The notes: a model not told the origin generated them from the letters alone. A stretch of 64,000 nucleotides of DNA from Incurvaria masculella (GCA_946894095.1 OX335653.1:12033001-12097000); one strand, 5' to 3'; numbered from the stretch's first letter, positions 11,290-23,074 are shown. A program made the numbers and translations.

Positions 11290-11530
11290 ATCAGTTTCAG
11301 TGCCACAATATGGCGTTTATTACTTGATGTTTTAAAAATTTGTGCGCCCGAAACCCGAAGGTTTGTCTGAAGACACCATCTGAATCTATCGCTAGCCTTT
11401 GGACAGCTTCCTTCAGGTCGTCAATCGATACTATGATGGTGTCATCGGCGAATTGATAAATAAGACACTTCCTGACCACCCTGACCATGTCATTGCAGTA
11501 GACGAGTTCAGAAGAGATGTCAGGTTTAAA
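11290..11530 (-). pseudogene. LINE reverse transcriptase fragment with FADD
   Basis: The minus strand encodes 'VVRKCLIYQFADDTIIV', reverse transcriptase motif C with its two catalytic Asp residues, and then about 40 more residues. Motif B is not present upstream, so the fragment is short and broken at both ends. It is unrelated in detail to the LINE at 8380. It lies in the proposed first coding intron (10726-17298). Confidence 0.7.
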
Positions 11531-12047
11531 TACAGTGACTTGATACTATTTTATCGAGGAAACAGCCTATCGGTCGAATTGTCAACGAGCAAATCCACTG
11601 AAAGAGAAGAATCGAGTCCAACAGTAATAGGCAAATTGATCCAATAATACAATCGATATAATCTGTATATTTAAAAATCTTTACACCAAATTGAATTACG
11701 GAGATGAACCACCGTAATTTTGCTTGCCTTCATTGATATTGTCCATCAACACGCATCATTGTATTGCACAAATAACGTTGAGCATGCAATAAGATTAGGG
11801 TATTATAAGAATAGGTAATATTATGGACGTTACTCTGTGGCACTTGCATCCCCTATTCCTGCCCTTCCAACCTATATCCGGAACACCCGCCGCAGATAAA
11901 TCAGAGCATTAGGCATTTGAGAACCTTTCCTTAAATCTACAACTTAGGAGTCTTTATTTGATCGAGCTTGATAGCTTTGCGATAGTCCGCAAATCCGCCG
12001 GTACGGTGCCACCCCTCAGTCTCTCACATTCTCTCAGCAAAGCCACC

Positions 12048-12315
12048 AATACCGTACCATCGCACAAGATTAAACACAAAAATCACTTTTTTTTATGGGA
12101 GCCCCCTTTAATTTTTATAATTTTCAAAATTTTACCTATTTGTTGTTATAGCGGTTAAATAAAAACATACTCTGTGAAAATTTCAACTGACTACCTATTA
12201 CGGTTCATGAGATACAGCCCTGTGACGGACGGACGGACGGACCAACGGACAGACAGCGGAGGGACAGACCCTATTACTAGGGTTCCGTTGGCACCCTTTG
12301 GGTACGGAACCCTAA
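12048..12315 (+). repeat. (ACGG)n-type interspersed repeat, nearly full
   Basis: The order is 'ccgtaccatcgcacaagatt', 'tgttgttatagcgg', 'ctgtgaaaatttcaactg', 'tacggttcatgagatacagc', '(acgg)n' near 12225-12245, and 'gggtacggaaccctaaaa'. The first 40 bases of the family are diverged. The terminal inverted words (GGGTTCCGT and ACGGAACCC) are partly kept. Confidence 0.9.
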
Positions 12316-13258
12316 AAAAGAAGATGAAAATGTGTGCGTGTGGACCGCCCTGTGCATGAACATCAAACAGTCGCGCCTATGAAGTTCTTCGACGAGACAT
12401 TTACTCTCGAATCAACTCCAACCGAAGACTTTACACCGCCTAATTAAGCGCAAATACGTCTTCGGATAGTTAGCATCTTTGTAGGCGCTCGTAAACCGGT
12501 GCGTTGCACAAGCTGTCGGCTTCGGAATATGTTTTTGACAGTGGCGCTAATTGGCTTTGCTTAATATCGAAGGTATGCTGGATTTACGGCGCAATAAGCA
12601 CCTGTGTACAGCGGTCTCGACGCTGAGCGGTCAGGCGGACGACCAACTTGAGGGGGGCGCCGTTAGCTAGGGTTACCATTATGTGAATTAGGAAAGTCCG
12701 GACGAAAAGACTAACCGAAAAAAAATGGTATTCGTGCAGTGGTGGTTGCACTGCATGACCAAAAAACGAATAGCTGTCAGAACATCCCGCCTTGGAATTA
12801 GCTATCCTAAAAAAGAACTCGTAGCACAAAAGGGTTATCTATTCGAAAATACAAAATCAGTGTAAAAAACAAAGATTTTAAAAACCGAACAAAGGCCGGG
12901 CAGATGCCTAAAAATCCGGAAATGAAGAAACAAATCTGTACGGATGGTAGTCCTACTTCTAGGCCCAAAACATAGGAGAAATAATAAAATATTGCAAGTA
13001 ACAGATAAAAGCCTGTTCGAATATTGCATTGACCCGAAATATGTTTTGTGCTATGCATAATCTGTGTCAAACGTAATATTCGAACCTTTTTAGGACAGAG
13101 CACAACTCTTGACTCGATGACCTCACTCAAGAGGTGCCTGACGACGACCATGGGATTTCGAACTTTCACGGAGACTGCGAAAACCATCGAGTTTTCTTAA
13201 CTCGACGGCGAATACCATGCCAGAGCCCAGGCCGCTTCACACTATTTGAAGGACCTCA

Positions 13259-13299
13259 GAGCCGGTATAGCCCAGCGGCTAGAGCAATAAAGGGTTCGA
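13259..13299 (+). repeat. tRNA-like SINE head, interrupted
   Basis: The sequence 'tatagcccagcggctagagc' resembles a tRNA D-arm (A box), and 'gggttcgat' 13 bases later resembles the T-arm B box. The spacing is shorter than in a functional tRNA and no acceptor stem closes. The foldback element starts inside or just after the B box. Confidence 0.4.
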
Positions 13300-14008
13300 T
13301 AATTCTAAAGTCGCTGATTTTTTTTACAGGCGATGTAGTTTCCTTATGGAAGGTTGGGTGCAAAAGATTAGAAAATTCGGACCGGTGCGTTTGAAATTAT
13401 TTAGGTATTTTCAATAATTCGATCTAAAAGATTGAATAAAATATTTCATATTCATTCGCTGTACTCGCACAACGCGCGGGGCGCAATCTCGTTCCGCGCC
13501 TCTTGATACCTACGTGCGTAGTGCGTAGAACGAATTTAATTCTTATTAGACCTAAATGCACTATATGAATATTTCTAATCTTTTGTTGCCGCCGACTCTA
13601 ATAACTTAAATATTTTATTGGTTGAATTAAAGATAAAAACATAAATAACTTAGAAAGCCAACTACATAGATTTCTAAACTTTTTATAGCAGGTTTTAATG
13701 TTCATTCCTAATGTGGAAAACAATAATTTAGAGACTTAAATATTTTATTGTAATTACAATGAGCGATTTTTTTGTTTTGCTATGTTCCCAAAACGCAATT
13801 TTTCTAAACTTTTTCTTAAGACATGGAAATAAAGTTATAAGCAATATACAATCATAAAATGTTACTTAAATATTTTATTACATCTCTTAGATCGAATTAT
13901 TGAAAATAGCTTAATAATTCCAAACGCACCGGTCCGAATTTTCTAATCTTTTGCTTTTTATAAGGAAACTACATCGCCTGTAAAAAAATCAGCGACTTTA
14001 GAATTATC
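13299..14008. mobile_element. Foldback element with ~140-bp inverted repeats (710 bp)
   Basis: The left arm (ATAATTCTAAAGTCGCTG... through 'attttcaataattcgatct') is matched by the reverse complement of the right arm over about 140 bp. The main difference is a short indel near 13345-13360, and the arms are otherwise nearly identical. The middle carries three direct copies of 'acttaaatattttatt' (near 13608, 13735 and 13864) and no open frame. Such long arms would form a strong hairpin in RNA. The superfamily is not assigned. Confidence 0.85.
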
Positions 14009-14048
14009 ATAACTTATCATGCCAATTTGGTCCGCTTCGACAGGCCTA

Positions 14049-14395
14049 GTAGTCTCAGTTGTCACCTAAATTGGCGTTACAGCAAACCGATCGACTGGCG
14101 TTTTCAAATGTATGGAGAAATTGAAGAACGCGCGCAGCGGGCGTTAAGCGAACTAACATTTGCGAGTCCGACCTTGATTTGACCGTTGCCGTAAATATGT
14201 CGACGTTGCGGTTTACGTCCACTCCGCGTTTTCATACAAATCGGAAGTCCGCGTTTGACTTTGACAGCTTGAAGAAGTAAAACCACAGAATATCAAGAGA
14301 ATATCTAGTAAAAACTTGTATGGAGTTTGGAGAAAACGCCAGTCGATCGGTTTGCCGTAAACGCTAATTTAGGTGAGAATTCAGACTGACCACTC
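14049..14395. mobile_element. MITE family 1, copy 2
   Basis: This has the same ends and interior as 3233-3579. It lacks the 'cagcttactcaa' segment of copy 1 and has an extra 'tatcaagaga' near 14292. The copies are highly similar, which suggests recent activity or exchange. It lies 40 bp from the foldback at 13299-14008. Confidence 0.85.
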
Positions 14396-14642
14396 AGGTT
14401 ATACCTTTGGGGAAAATACCTCGGGGCATGCCTAAGTTTAATCACTCTATAGATAGAGGATCTACAGGATCTACTGGTTCTTATTTTGGGACCGGACCGG
14501 ACCGTGAATGAGGGTGCATTCCCTGGTTTATTTAATCGTTGAGCGATGGTAGAAAAGGGACGGATTGATTGCGTTATGCAGCACGGAAGACCACAATCCA
14601 TGGTAAAGACGGCCCCGTTCGCGATTCGTGATGCCATATTAA

Positions 14643-15113
14643 GGGCCTGGTACTAGCCAAATCGCAAAGTTAGACGAGGCACCCCAAGTTAACTAACTAA
14701 GTCTGACGATTATAAGTGTCATTCTTACAATATATGATTCCTTGTCTAGGAATTGAATTATTTTCGTTAATGTATGTTTCCTTTTTCTATACAAAATACA
14801 TTGCGGAAACGGTGTCCATTTCCGAACTTTTTTGACTAAATGTAGAAATCTAAAAGCAAATGGAATTTTTTGTTTATGCATATATGCTGTTTTTGCTTAT
14901 ATCTAGAAATCGAATTACTTTCAGATTTCTAATGAGAAAAATCAACTTTTTTATTTTTATTATTATTTAAATAAATGATGGAATAAAAAAATATTAACAA
15001 TCCATTATCAGTCTGGAGTTCTATTTGGATTTGCTGAAGCGTTTCACTACATATTATTACATTTGTTATAAAGTGCATTTGTATGGCGCGAGTAGTTGGC
15101 TAGTCCTAGCGCC
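14643..15113 (+). mobile_element. TTAA-flanked MITE, family B copy 1 (471 bp)
   Basis: The element is bounded by TTAA at 14639-14642 and 15114-15117. The ends GGGCCTGGTACTAGCCAA and TTGGCTAGTCCTAGCGCC form an imperfect inverted repeat of 18 bp. The interior is AT-rich and non-coding. A 473-bp copy at 51921-52393, in the same orientation and also between TTAA sites, differs at only about ten positions by eye. This fits a recently mobile, piggyBac-type non-autonomous element. Confidence 0.92.
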
Positions 15114-15117
15114 TTAA

Positions 15118-17298
15118 GCCGACATATTTTGTCTCCAATCGCATAATTAAAGAATATCATGTGCAGAAATCAACGGTGTGAACCTAAAAACAAACGTGAC
15201 ATTGCGAAATATCTATTTCAAACGTTTTTCGAAATAAAAAGTGAACGGAGTATTATGTTGCACTGCACTAATGAGCAAAATAACTGAGCTCTCATTTAAT
15301 TAGTATTTAATTAAACGGATAAGTAGACATTTCTGCACAATGCCATAACGGTAGGCAAGAGACAAGCTGAATGCGCGCAACCGCACATTTATATTGGAAG
15401 CTTCGCAGTGCGACGCTTATTGCAAAGGGTTTTATGTTATTATAAATCTTGCGAAGTTTATTCTAATTAGTATGAAAAAATAACTATCTGAAAGCCATTA
15501 AAATTATTTAAAATTAATACAGAAACCAATTCAAAACCTTTTTGCGTAGAGGCGTGATAGAAGTGAAATTTCTTGCTAATATACATAGAAATGGATGTAC
15601 GCTAATATGCATAGAAATAGGCTGCGCGCGTATGTTAGGTCTGTGCTCATATGATGAGATATTGATATAATAGATGGAGACATATTTTTTATTGATCAAG
15701 AGATAATGATTGAGAGTATTAGGGATGCGGATATGATCTCAAATGAAACAAACAAGCAGAAGCCGCGTTACGATAAATCAGTAACACCGCTGCTTCTTCC
15801 TCGCCCATGCCGTCACCCAATCCGAGCGTTATAACTAGTATATAGTAGCAAACCAAATCAAATTAAATTTTATTTTATAAAGGTACAGTAGAAAAACATT
15901 TATGTTCCCTCTTTCCCAAACGAGGCTTGACTGTATCATGGAAAAGAGGTTGCGCATTAAAAACAAATACATAAACATCGATCCTTAATGTTGTTCAAGT
16001 TGTGCTATGAAACGCTTTGATTGTGTGTTAGTGTATGAGTATAGGTGTTGTGTGTGATGTTGGGATGTGTGTAGGGTGATAGGCTTCGTGGGTGTGGTGT
16101 TATGTGGGGAAGGAAGGGGACTTGTAGAAATAGTTGGGTATATAGTATGCTACGCATGTACCTTACCCCTCTCCCGGTTTCCTACCCGCCGTCTTCCCTT
16201 TAACCACTTTTGCATTCGTTAGAGGGATCCGTTGGATACAAAATTGTAGCACTGTCGCGGACAAAAAGGAAACCCAACACGCTGACTAGCCAACAAACGG
16301 TACAAGCCAACCGGTACAGGACCACTTTAAGTACAGAACTATTCAATTAGCAACTGGTGCAGTTTAATAAGGCATCGGCATACATGACTATTTGAGCGGA
16401 GAAACACATGTTTGCCGCCGCATAAGTCATGAACGACATGGCGCCAGCCGCATAAGGCCGACCGCCGCACCGCCACACACCGAGCGGCGAATCTCGGAAC
16501 GGATCCGCTGCCCGTTCATAAATAAATTGAGATTTATGGACAGCACTGCGACACCAAACCGGGCGGAAATATCTAGACAACGAAATCTGAATCGGCTCGC
16601 ACGGCGTAGGCGACATGGCGGGAAAGGCATGCGGGCATTCCTGCGCTTGCGCCATTGATTACTGCCGATGGAGATGCGGAAAAGGACGAACAACGAAACA
16701 GGGCGAATGATACGTTACGCAAAAGATGTGAAACGGACACAGAATGGGATATGAAACAAATATGGGAGCCAGACGTTCAACCGAAACATTTACGAGTGAC
16801 CAGACATCATCCTATACAAAGGACAAGACTTTGTGGTACCAATCCTTGCAAAATATGTAACCAAGTCTGATCAGTCCATTGTACGGTCGCCGAACAAAAT
16901 ATATGGTAATTAAAGGAATATAAGAACTCACGATGTGTCGATGGACAATGGACAAAATGTTTGGTCCGAAAAATCTATCGACACACCACGAATAAGTTTA
17001 CAAAACCTAAAATAAGTTTAAACCACGGTCATCTCAAATAATACAGAAATATAAGCCCTTGCAATAACGACCACAGAATCGAAAATAGGTTAGAATCCTC
17101 ATCTCTAGCTTTACCACCGCGCTTTTTTCACCAGCTCATATTATTCAAGCTCAATTCGATACACCTCACCTCGCGAAACGACCGCGAAAATCTTATCACG
17201 ATTCATGCATGAGCACGAGATTGTTGCCCCAAAATTAAAAACCTATTTGGAGAAAATTGTTGTAAGCAATTATCAGCAAAGGCAGAGCCTGCACTTAC
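15118..17298. other. Intronic or intergenic stretch; LINE 3' tail traces
   Basis: 15855-16100 reads, on the minus strand, like a LINE 3' end ('aataaaatttaatttgattt'), preceded by GT-rich sequence. 16400-16660 is a GC-rich islet with overlapping open frames on both strands but no splice-supported exon. The rest shows no recognised element. If the exon at 17299 is real, this is its first intron. Confidence 0.4.
16934..16985. repeat. Short nested inverted repeat
   Basis: Arms TGTGTCGAT (16934-16942) and ATCGACACA (16977-16985) are exact reverse complements. A second pair, GGAC...GTCC, lies inside. It could fold as a 52-base hairpin. The function is unknown. Confidence 0.6.
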
Positions 17299-17367
17299 CC
17301 TTGGTGGCGGCCCGCGCGAGCTGCAGTAGACACGTGCACAGCAGCCACGCCACCGCCGCCATCCTCA
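17299..17367 (-). CDS. Predicted first coding exon with signal peptide
   Basis: On the minus strand 'tgtgtgttgttgcag' supplies an acceptor (AG at 17369-17368). The exon begins TGAGG and then ATG at 17362-17360. It encodes MAAVAWLLCTCLLQLARA followed by ATK and one base of the next codon, and a GTAAGTGC donor starts at 17298. The short hydrophobic core and ARA end make a good secretory signal peptide, with cleavage likely after LARA. The phase-1 donor joins in frame to the exon at 10660-10725, giving a secreted or membrane protein whose mature part starts near TKGPCEVE. A phase-1 intron after a signal peptide is common in cell-surface receptor genes. Start choice: it is the first ATG in the exon. 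Whether the exon is itself spliced to an upstream leader is suggested by the acceptor. Confidence 0.68.
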
Positions 17368-17426
17368 CTGCAACAACACACATACCACACATGTTAAAAC
17401 TCCACTATACGACCAAGCCGGAACGT

Positions 17427-17665
17427 TAAAAAAACCGATCAATTGCGCGTCGGACTCGCACACGAAGGGTTCCGTACCATTGTACAAGATTTAACACGAA
17501 AAATCAGGTTTTTTGTATGTTCCCCTTTTATTGTTATTATTTATTATTATTATTACCTATTTATTGTTGTAGCGGCAAAATAAATAAACAATCTGTGAAA
17601 ATTTCAGCTGTCTACCTATTCCAGCTCATGAGATGCAGCCCTGTGACAGACGGACGGACCTGATA
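17427..17665 (+). repeat. (ACGG)n-type interspersed repeat, 3'-truncated
   Basis: It starts with 'gcgtcggactcgcacacgaa' and 'gggttccgtaccat', passes 'ctgtgaaaatttcagctg', and stops in 'gacagacggacggacc', so the closing 'ggaaccctaaaa' end is missing. It lies 60 bp upstream of the predicted signal-peptide exon. Confidence 0.9.
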
Positions 17666-18561
17666 AATGGACTACTTAGCTACGCGTGGACCATGAACAT
17701 ATCGGGTCTGTTCTTGCATCCAGTAGTCACGGCTCCACTAGAAATTCGGGAGACAGAGTTTCCCATCTTGTTACCACCATGCCACAGAAAATAACCATGC
17801 TAACTAGTATTTCAGTTTCAGTTTCAGTTTCTTTATATCCTCCATTAGATGTATATTACACACTCGGATTCGTCTTTTTTTTCCTGTCGGATCGATTACT
17901 TCTGGCGAATAAGAGCCGACAAGAAACTTCGTCAGGTTGGTCATTGTATTATTATTTTTTCCAGTTATACTTACAAACTAGTTTCAGTGATTGATTGATT
18001 ACTACTGCTCACAAAGAACATTATTATAAGAACATTATATATATTGGTGAGGAGCAAACTCTTGACTACGATAATGACATCTTATTCTAAATTAATATGA
18101 ATTATGATCTAAATTATTCAGGTGTAAAAAGCCATCGACATTTTTGATACAAGGTAATATCAAATTAAATATAAGTTAGTGAAGAAACAAATTCATACTA
18201 CAATGTAGTACCCATGTCAGAGAAAATAATAATAATAGAAAGAAAGAAAAAAATCATAAAAAAAACGATACAGAATTGTATCGATTGTCAAGTTGTTAGC
18301 AGTTATAAAACAATAAATAAAAATAAATTGGTAGTACCGTGTTAGGTACCCGGTCAAGTATGTAGTCATGAGCTTTGATTTAAACAAGTTTTCTATCTAA
18401 TAAGGATATTGATTTCAATGTGCTCTTAAAACATTTATCTCCTAATTTCCTAATCTCCTCTGGAATTTGTTGTATAACCTAATACTTTTGCATATAAAAC
18501 TTTTTGAAAGTTTTGATAACCTTTACTTAACATTTTGTAAATCAGTTTTATGTCTAGTATC

Positions 18562-19155
18562 TTAGTTATGTACATCAGCATTTAAGGTATTATGGTGCTT
18601 ATATTTCCTAGCATAGCAGAGATTTTGATACACATATGCGCTAGGTAGGGTCATAATTCTTATTTCGCTGAATACATTCCTACAAGAATCTATAGCTTTC
18701 ATGCTAAGAATACAACGCAAGGCTCTTTTTTGCAAGACAAATATTCTATTTGCTTCTGCTGCATTTCCCCAAAACATTAGTCCATACAACATGAGACTAT
18801 CGAAGTAAGCAAAGTAGACAGTTTTTGCAGCTTGTGAGCCACAGAGTTCCTTGATTTTTAATGTCATAACAAGCCGAGCTCAGTTTACCAGCAAGACTGT
18901 CTATGTGGGGTTTCCAGCAGAATCTATTGTCAATTATTAATCCTAGAAAATTTAATTCATTAGCCATGTTTAACGATAACTCCTCTACAGTATTGGTTAC
19001 GCCTTCATTATTTTTACGCCTATGTGCCCCAAGAACAAAATGCATTACATTCGTTTAATTAGTATTTAACAATAGATTATTGTGTTCAAACCATGAAGTG
19101 AGCGACTTCATTACTGACTGTTTAATATTTGTGTGCATACTGTCGGTGTCTCTAC
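18562..19155 (-). pseudogene. LINE fragment: end of RT and C-terminal region
   Basis: Minus-strand frames read 'TSWFEHNNLLLN', 'NELNFLGLIIDN' (motif E type) and then, after a frameshift near 18865, 'YGLMFWGNAAEANRIFVLQK'. This last block is homologous to the C-terminal part of the LINE at 8380-10622, but the two are clearly different families. A stop and two frameshifts make it inactive. The 3' UTR continues to lower coordinates. Candidate tails are (ATCA)n at about 17990 or (CTGAAA)n at 17812-17834. Confidence 0.85.
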
Positions 19156-19751
19156 GTTATAAAAAGTAAATAATACGTTTTTTTATTTACAATTGAAAGC
19201 AACTGTTCATTTACAATGAAGCAGTACTACTGTAACTGTAACTAGACAGTCAATTTCTTATAATAAACCTAACCAACCCTAATCTAATAATACCTACTTA
19301 ACCTATCGAACCTAATCTAACCTAACTTAAATCTGTCCAGTGAAATCACAATAACACTAGATATCATAAGAAACGGAGAAATTCCGGGATTTTGTTATCA
19401 CTAGTAAAATCATGACATTGACAAGATCACACAAACAGCGGAGAACGCACTCCACATACATTTTAAGTAGTCTGTGGTTTTTGGGCTTCAAAACCTGAGC
19501 AGATATAAACGACTTTTTTTTTAATAAAAAGTCAATTACTAAGCAAGCAGATAGTCATGACGTCGACGTCATTAAAGGCAAACCGCACAACGACTGGCGC
19601 CACCAATGATGTCTGAAATCAGTAGGTAATAGCGTCCTCTTAGGGCAAACTCACAGTTGTGTTGTAGGTAATCGAAAAGGTATTTTTGGTGCCAAATAAA
19701 ATAAAATTGTTTTTAAATTATACGTAAACTGTTTTCTTTGTCTTACGCAAG

Positions 19752-20135
19752 GCCGGATTATGGCAGTGGAGGCAACTGCCTAGAGCCACCGCATCGAAAA
19801 AAATGTTTTATCAAGTGAACATTTTATTTGAAGATTTGTACCTTCAATGACAATATTATTTAATTTAAAACAATTAAAAAATATATACTAGATTGTTATA
19901 TTTCAAATTATTATATAATGAAATTCGTTTTTTTATCGGCGATTTTAACACCGACTAATCAGACGAGACGGTAAGGCAAGCTAACGCAATCATTCTAATT
20001 GTAATATAGTAAAAATAGGGTGATTGTAAATATAATTGCATTGTGGCAGTAACAAAGGATTAGGTAGAAAAGTGCAAAGGGGCCCCGAGAATTTCATTGC
20101 CTAGGGGCCCTTAGATGGTTAATGCAGCCCTGGTC
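19752..20135. mobile_element. Possible hAT-type MITE
   Basis: The left end 'aaggccggattatggcagtg' with 'gcctagagcc' and the right end, whose reverse complement begins 'cagggctgcattaaccatct' with 'gggcccctaggc', look like the degenerate inverted ends of the CAGGGCCGGATTAA class often linked to hAT elements. The interior is AT-rich. Target duplications were not found, so the call is weak. Confidence 0.4.
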
Positions 20136-22061
20136 ATACGAGTTGCGTGTGTTTAAATACTGCAACCAGAATATATTCGATCTAGTAGAATAAACATCAG
20201 ACCGAACACTCAGCGTTCGTGGTCTCTGCGAATCATATGTGAAGTTGGAACCTTTGACGCAACAATGAAGACGTATGAAAAACGATTTATTGCTTATCAA
20301 AAGCTTTTATAGTCTAGTGCGCCTGGTCGTAAATAAGGGATTCGATTACTGCTCTAGGCTGGCGCAATCAGGGCCATGAGCCAGGAGTAGTCGGTAAAAT
20401 AATTACATCAGAACAATAAAATATTTAATTTGAGGTTATCCAACGATATCTACATTAAAGCAAAATGTTGATCTGGACAATCGTCGGAAGCATACCATGT
20501 CCAGATAAAAAACATTTTTAAATTATTTTCAAAAACTAATTAGAATGCTTCAATGTAGACGTCGCTGGATAAGCTCAAATAAATAAACCAAATTATGGAA
20601 TAAAAGGATTCTTAATTTTCCGGACTACGTTCCATTATGGTCTTCAATGGTCTGAAAGACCGTCAATAGTCTTAACAGAAGCCAAAGGAAGGTAATAATT
20701 ATGGCAGGATATGTATAAATATATTTTCACATGCTCAGGTTCATCGGTTCCCTAAGGTACGGTGGCAGAAAGAGACGTAAATGGTAATATCGTGTTAACA
20801 TATTATTTTTCGAGAAAAGTTTTCTTCAATAATGTTATAAAGTGAATTAAGTAGTAATACGTTGACGTATTTTTTACTTTCTCGTCCTCCAAACTACTCG
20901 TCTTATTTTGACAAGATGAAGTAAGTGGTAATTGATTGGATGCCAGCTCCTGGTCTACTCCATCCAATTTGTCTACAATCGGCGCTGGATTGATGTACAG
21001 CTACTTAATTACCCCTAGTCGACGGGCGATGATAGCGCGCGGGAGAGGGCTGCCATCATGTTCTGGATTGCACTCGGCGTAATTCTAGGCTGCCTGCGAG
21101 AACTAATCTGGGTCCGGCTCACACTACTGCACTTTTTACGACCGCGTTTCAAAGCTATTATAGTTGTGCCAGGCATAGAGTTAGAAAACAGGACCCGTTA
21201 TGACAGTCCAGATTGGAACATCTCGTTACGTAGATACAAGTTTCTTAGCCCAGACAGATACGTCGCAGATATAAAACAAGTAGCCAACAAAATATATTCA
21301 TAACTATAAAACTATAAACTATAAAAAATATAAATGGAAAATGTACTGGCCTAAAATACATAAATCCATTTATATTCCTCCAATCACCACGCTGAACTAA
21401 TTGTGATCTGTGCTGTAAAATAGTATAAACGTGTCGAATCAAGTAAACTGTTTTCACCATTTAATAAAAAACTATACATTTTAGCAAAACAAATGTAACT
21501 GCAGATTGGAATGATACAGTACGTGATAGTTTTTGTATTTTTTGAAGAGTTGTGTACAGTGGAAATGTAGCAACTATTTAACAAGATGTTTACATATGTT
21601 AGGGCGTAATGCTATGAAGATACTTTTATTTTTAAGTTGTGCCTTGTAGCCATAATTTTAAATTATCGATGCAAACATTTAGTATAGTGCAACATTCAGT
21701 GCACAGGCTGTGTGAGCGGGGCCGCGCTGTGCGCTGGCGCTGCGCTGCCCTAATCACATTAGGGCGGGTATTACGTGAGATTACGCGCGTCCGACGCGGC
21801 TGCGTCGTCGCCGCAAGACGAAATAGCGTCCACCACCACGTTGCCGTCTCCTCCCCACCACCGCCGCCGCTGCACCACTCTGCACGATAAATAGCTGCCA
21901 ACATGCTGCCAACATGTTGCCAACATTCCGCGCTGCTTTATTGCAGACATCATGCATGCCGGCGTTGAGCCTCATGTGAGAAACCGCCTTTAGGCTGGAA
22001 TCTGGAATGCGGCAAGCGAGTTTTCGTAAGTTCAAATTTTATTCATAACTCGCGCAGTCTT
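20136..22061. other. No gene recognised; GC-rich islet at 21700-21900
   Basis: An 81-codon frame at 21058-21303 has no recognised domain or splice support. The islet at 21715-21890 is rich in CpG and is followed by 'gataaatag', three 11-bp repeats and a pyrimidine-rich 'tgctttattgcag'. This could be a promoter or exon edge, but the evidence is thin. Confidence 0.35.
21895..21927 (+). repeat. Three 11-bp direct repeats (CTGCCAACATG)
   Basis: CTGCCAACATG is present twice without a gap and then as TTGCCAACATT. It sits at the downstream edge of the GC-rich islet at 21715-21890. It might be a cluster of protein binding sites or simple slippage. Confidence 0.75.
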
Positions 22062-22222
22062 AGCCCCGGTTGCACGAAGAAACGGCTGAGTTAATCAATG
22101 TTCAAACACGTCACTGTTAGTGAACAGCATAGAGTTCCTTCCATACTGTCCACACGAAGTGACGTGTTTGATCATACTTTGACGTTGATTTTGATTTTTT
22201 GTTCTTTCGTGCACTCGGCCCT
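22062..22222. mobile_element. Small MITE, family H copy 1 (161 bp)
   Basis: The ends are GCCCCGGTTGCACGAAG and the inverted form of AGGGCCGAGTGCACGAAAG. An inner inverted pair, TCAAACACGTCACT and AAGTGACGTGTTTGA, is near perfect. A second copy lies at 59948-60108. The interior is non-coding. Confidence 0.8.
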
Positions 22223-23074
22223 GGGTTTTGCACTGCAGTGAAACATAACCCATCTGTTATCACAGGAAGTTGTAGGAACAGTTGGTACGTTTCGTTGGGT
22301 TTTTATTTGCTATGTCAGCAATTGTGGAAAAGTAAATATTAAAAAACAAAATATAAAATAAATTTTGATATTCTGAAAACTTTATTAAATTTAAATCTAT
22401 AATAAGTAAAATACAAGATGACATAATTAAAGCTAAACTAGCTTCATAAGAAATAGTTTGAGCTTCTGCACGTAATCCCCCTAATAAAGCATAATACTTC
22501 AAAATATCTATCTTGAAATCCAGACATATTTAACAAACATTTGTATTAAGAAAATAGTTACAGCCGGCGTGAAAATGGCCGATGCACCGCATTTATATTT
22601 TATTTTCTTGAATACGATTTTGAATGACGTTTACTAATTGAACAGGAAACATTATTGAGTTAAATCCATTTAAACATATGCAGCTTTCACTTATTCTAAT
22701 CGCTAATTCAGATTGATGCAAGCCCTCCCTACGTGACAAGTCGTCCAATTCCTTTGCAATACCCATCTGTTCTGTGACTTGACTTTAGTGTAGCGTTCAT
22801 GGCCCTAGCACACGTCAGTGTCAGTGTGATGTGTATCGGCTAATTCAATTGGTCACATTACACGAGGTCACATAGCGGACTTGATGTCAGGATATCTTAG
22901 TTGGTAGATCAGCGGGAATGTTCGGAGAAAGGTAAATAATAAACGATAAAGTTAACCGCTTTGTATTAGTAGTTTTTTACTTATTATATAGGAATAATTT
23001 ACGAATAAAACTTCTTTTCTTTTTTTCTTTCAGTCCTTATTGTAGCGACATGAAAGAGAATTGTAGATTCGAAG

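Larger units (their letters stand above)
13128..14638 (+). repeat. Repeat family G, split by three insertions
   Basis: 13128-13260 matches the family G copy at 37165 ('aagaggtgcctgacgacg', 'ggagactgcgaaaaccat', 'cttcacactatttgaagga'). 14400-14638 matches its later part ('ctactggttcttatt', then 'gcattccc' and 'cgttgagcgatggtagaaa'). Between them lie a tRNA-like segment, a 710-bp foldback and MITE family 1; a TTAA MITE sits at the right edge. The order of nesting gives a relative age: family G is the oldest layer. Confidence 0.55.

Noticed and set aside
21058..21303. 81-codon frame with a hydrophobic start
   Set aside because: No splice signals, no recognised family, and no supporting promoter; length is within chance for this DNA.
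22880..22935. tRNA-like 'atcttagttggtagatcagc'
   Set aside because: Resembles a D-arm and part of a T-arm, but no cloverleaf closes; too weak to annotate as RNA.
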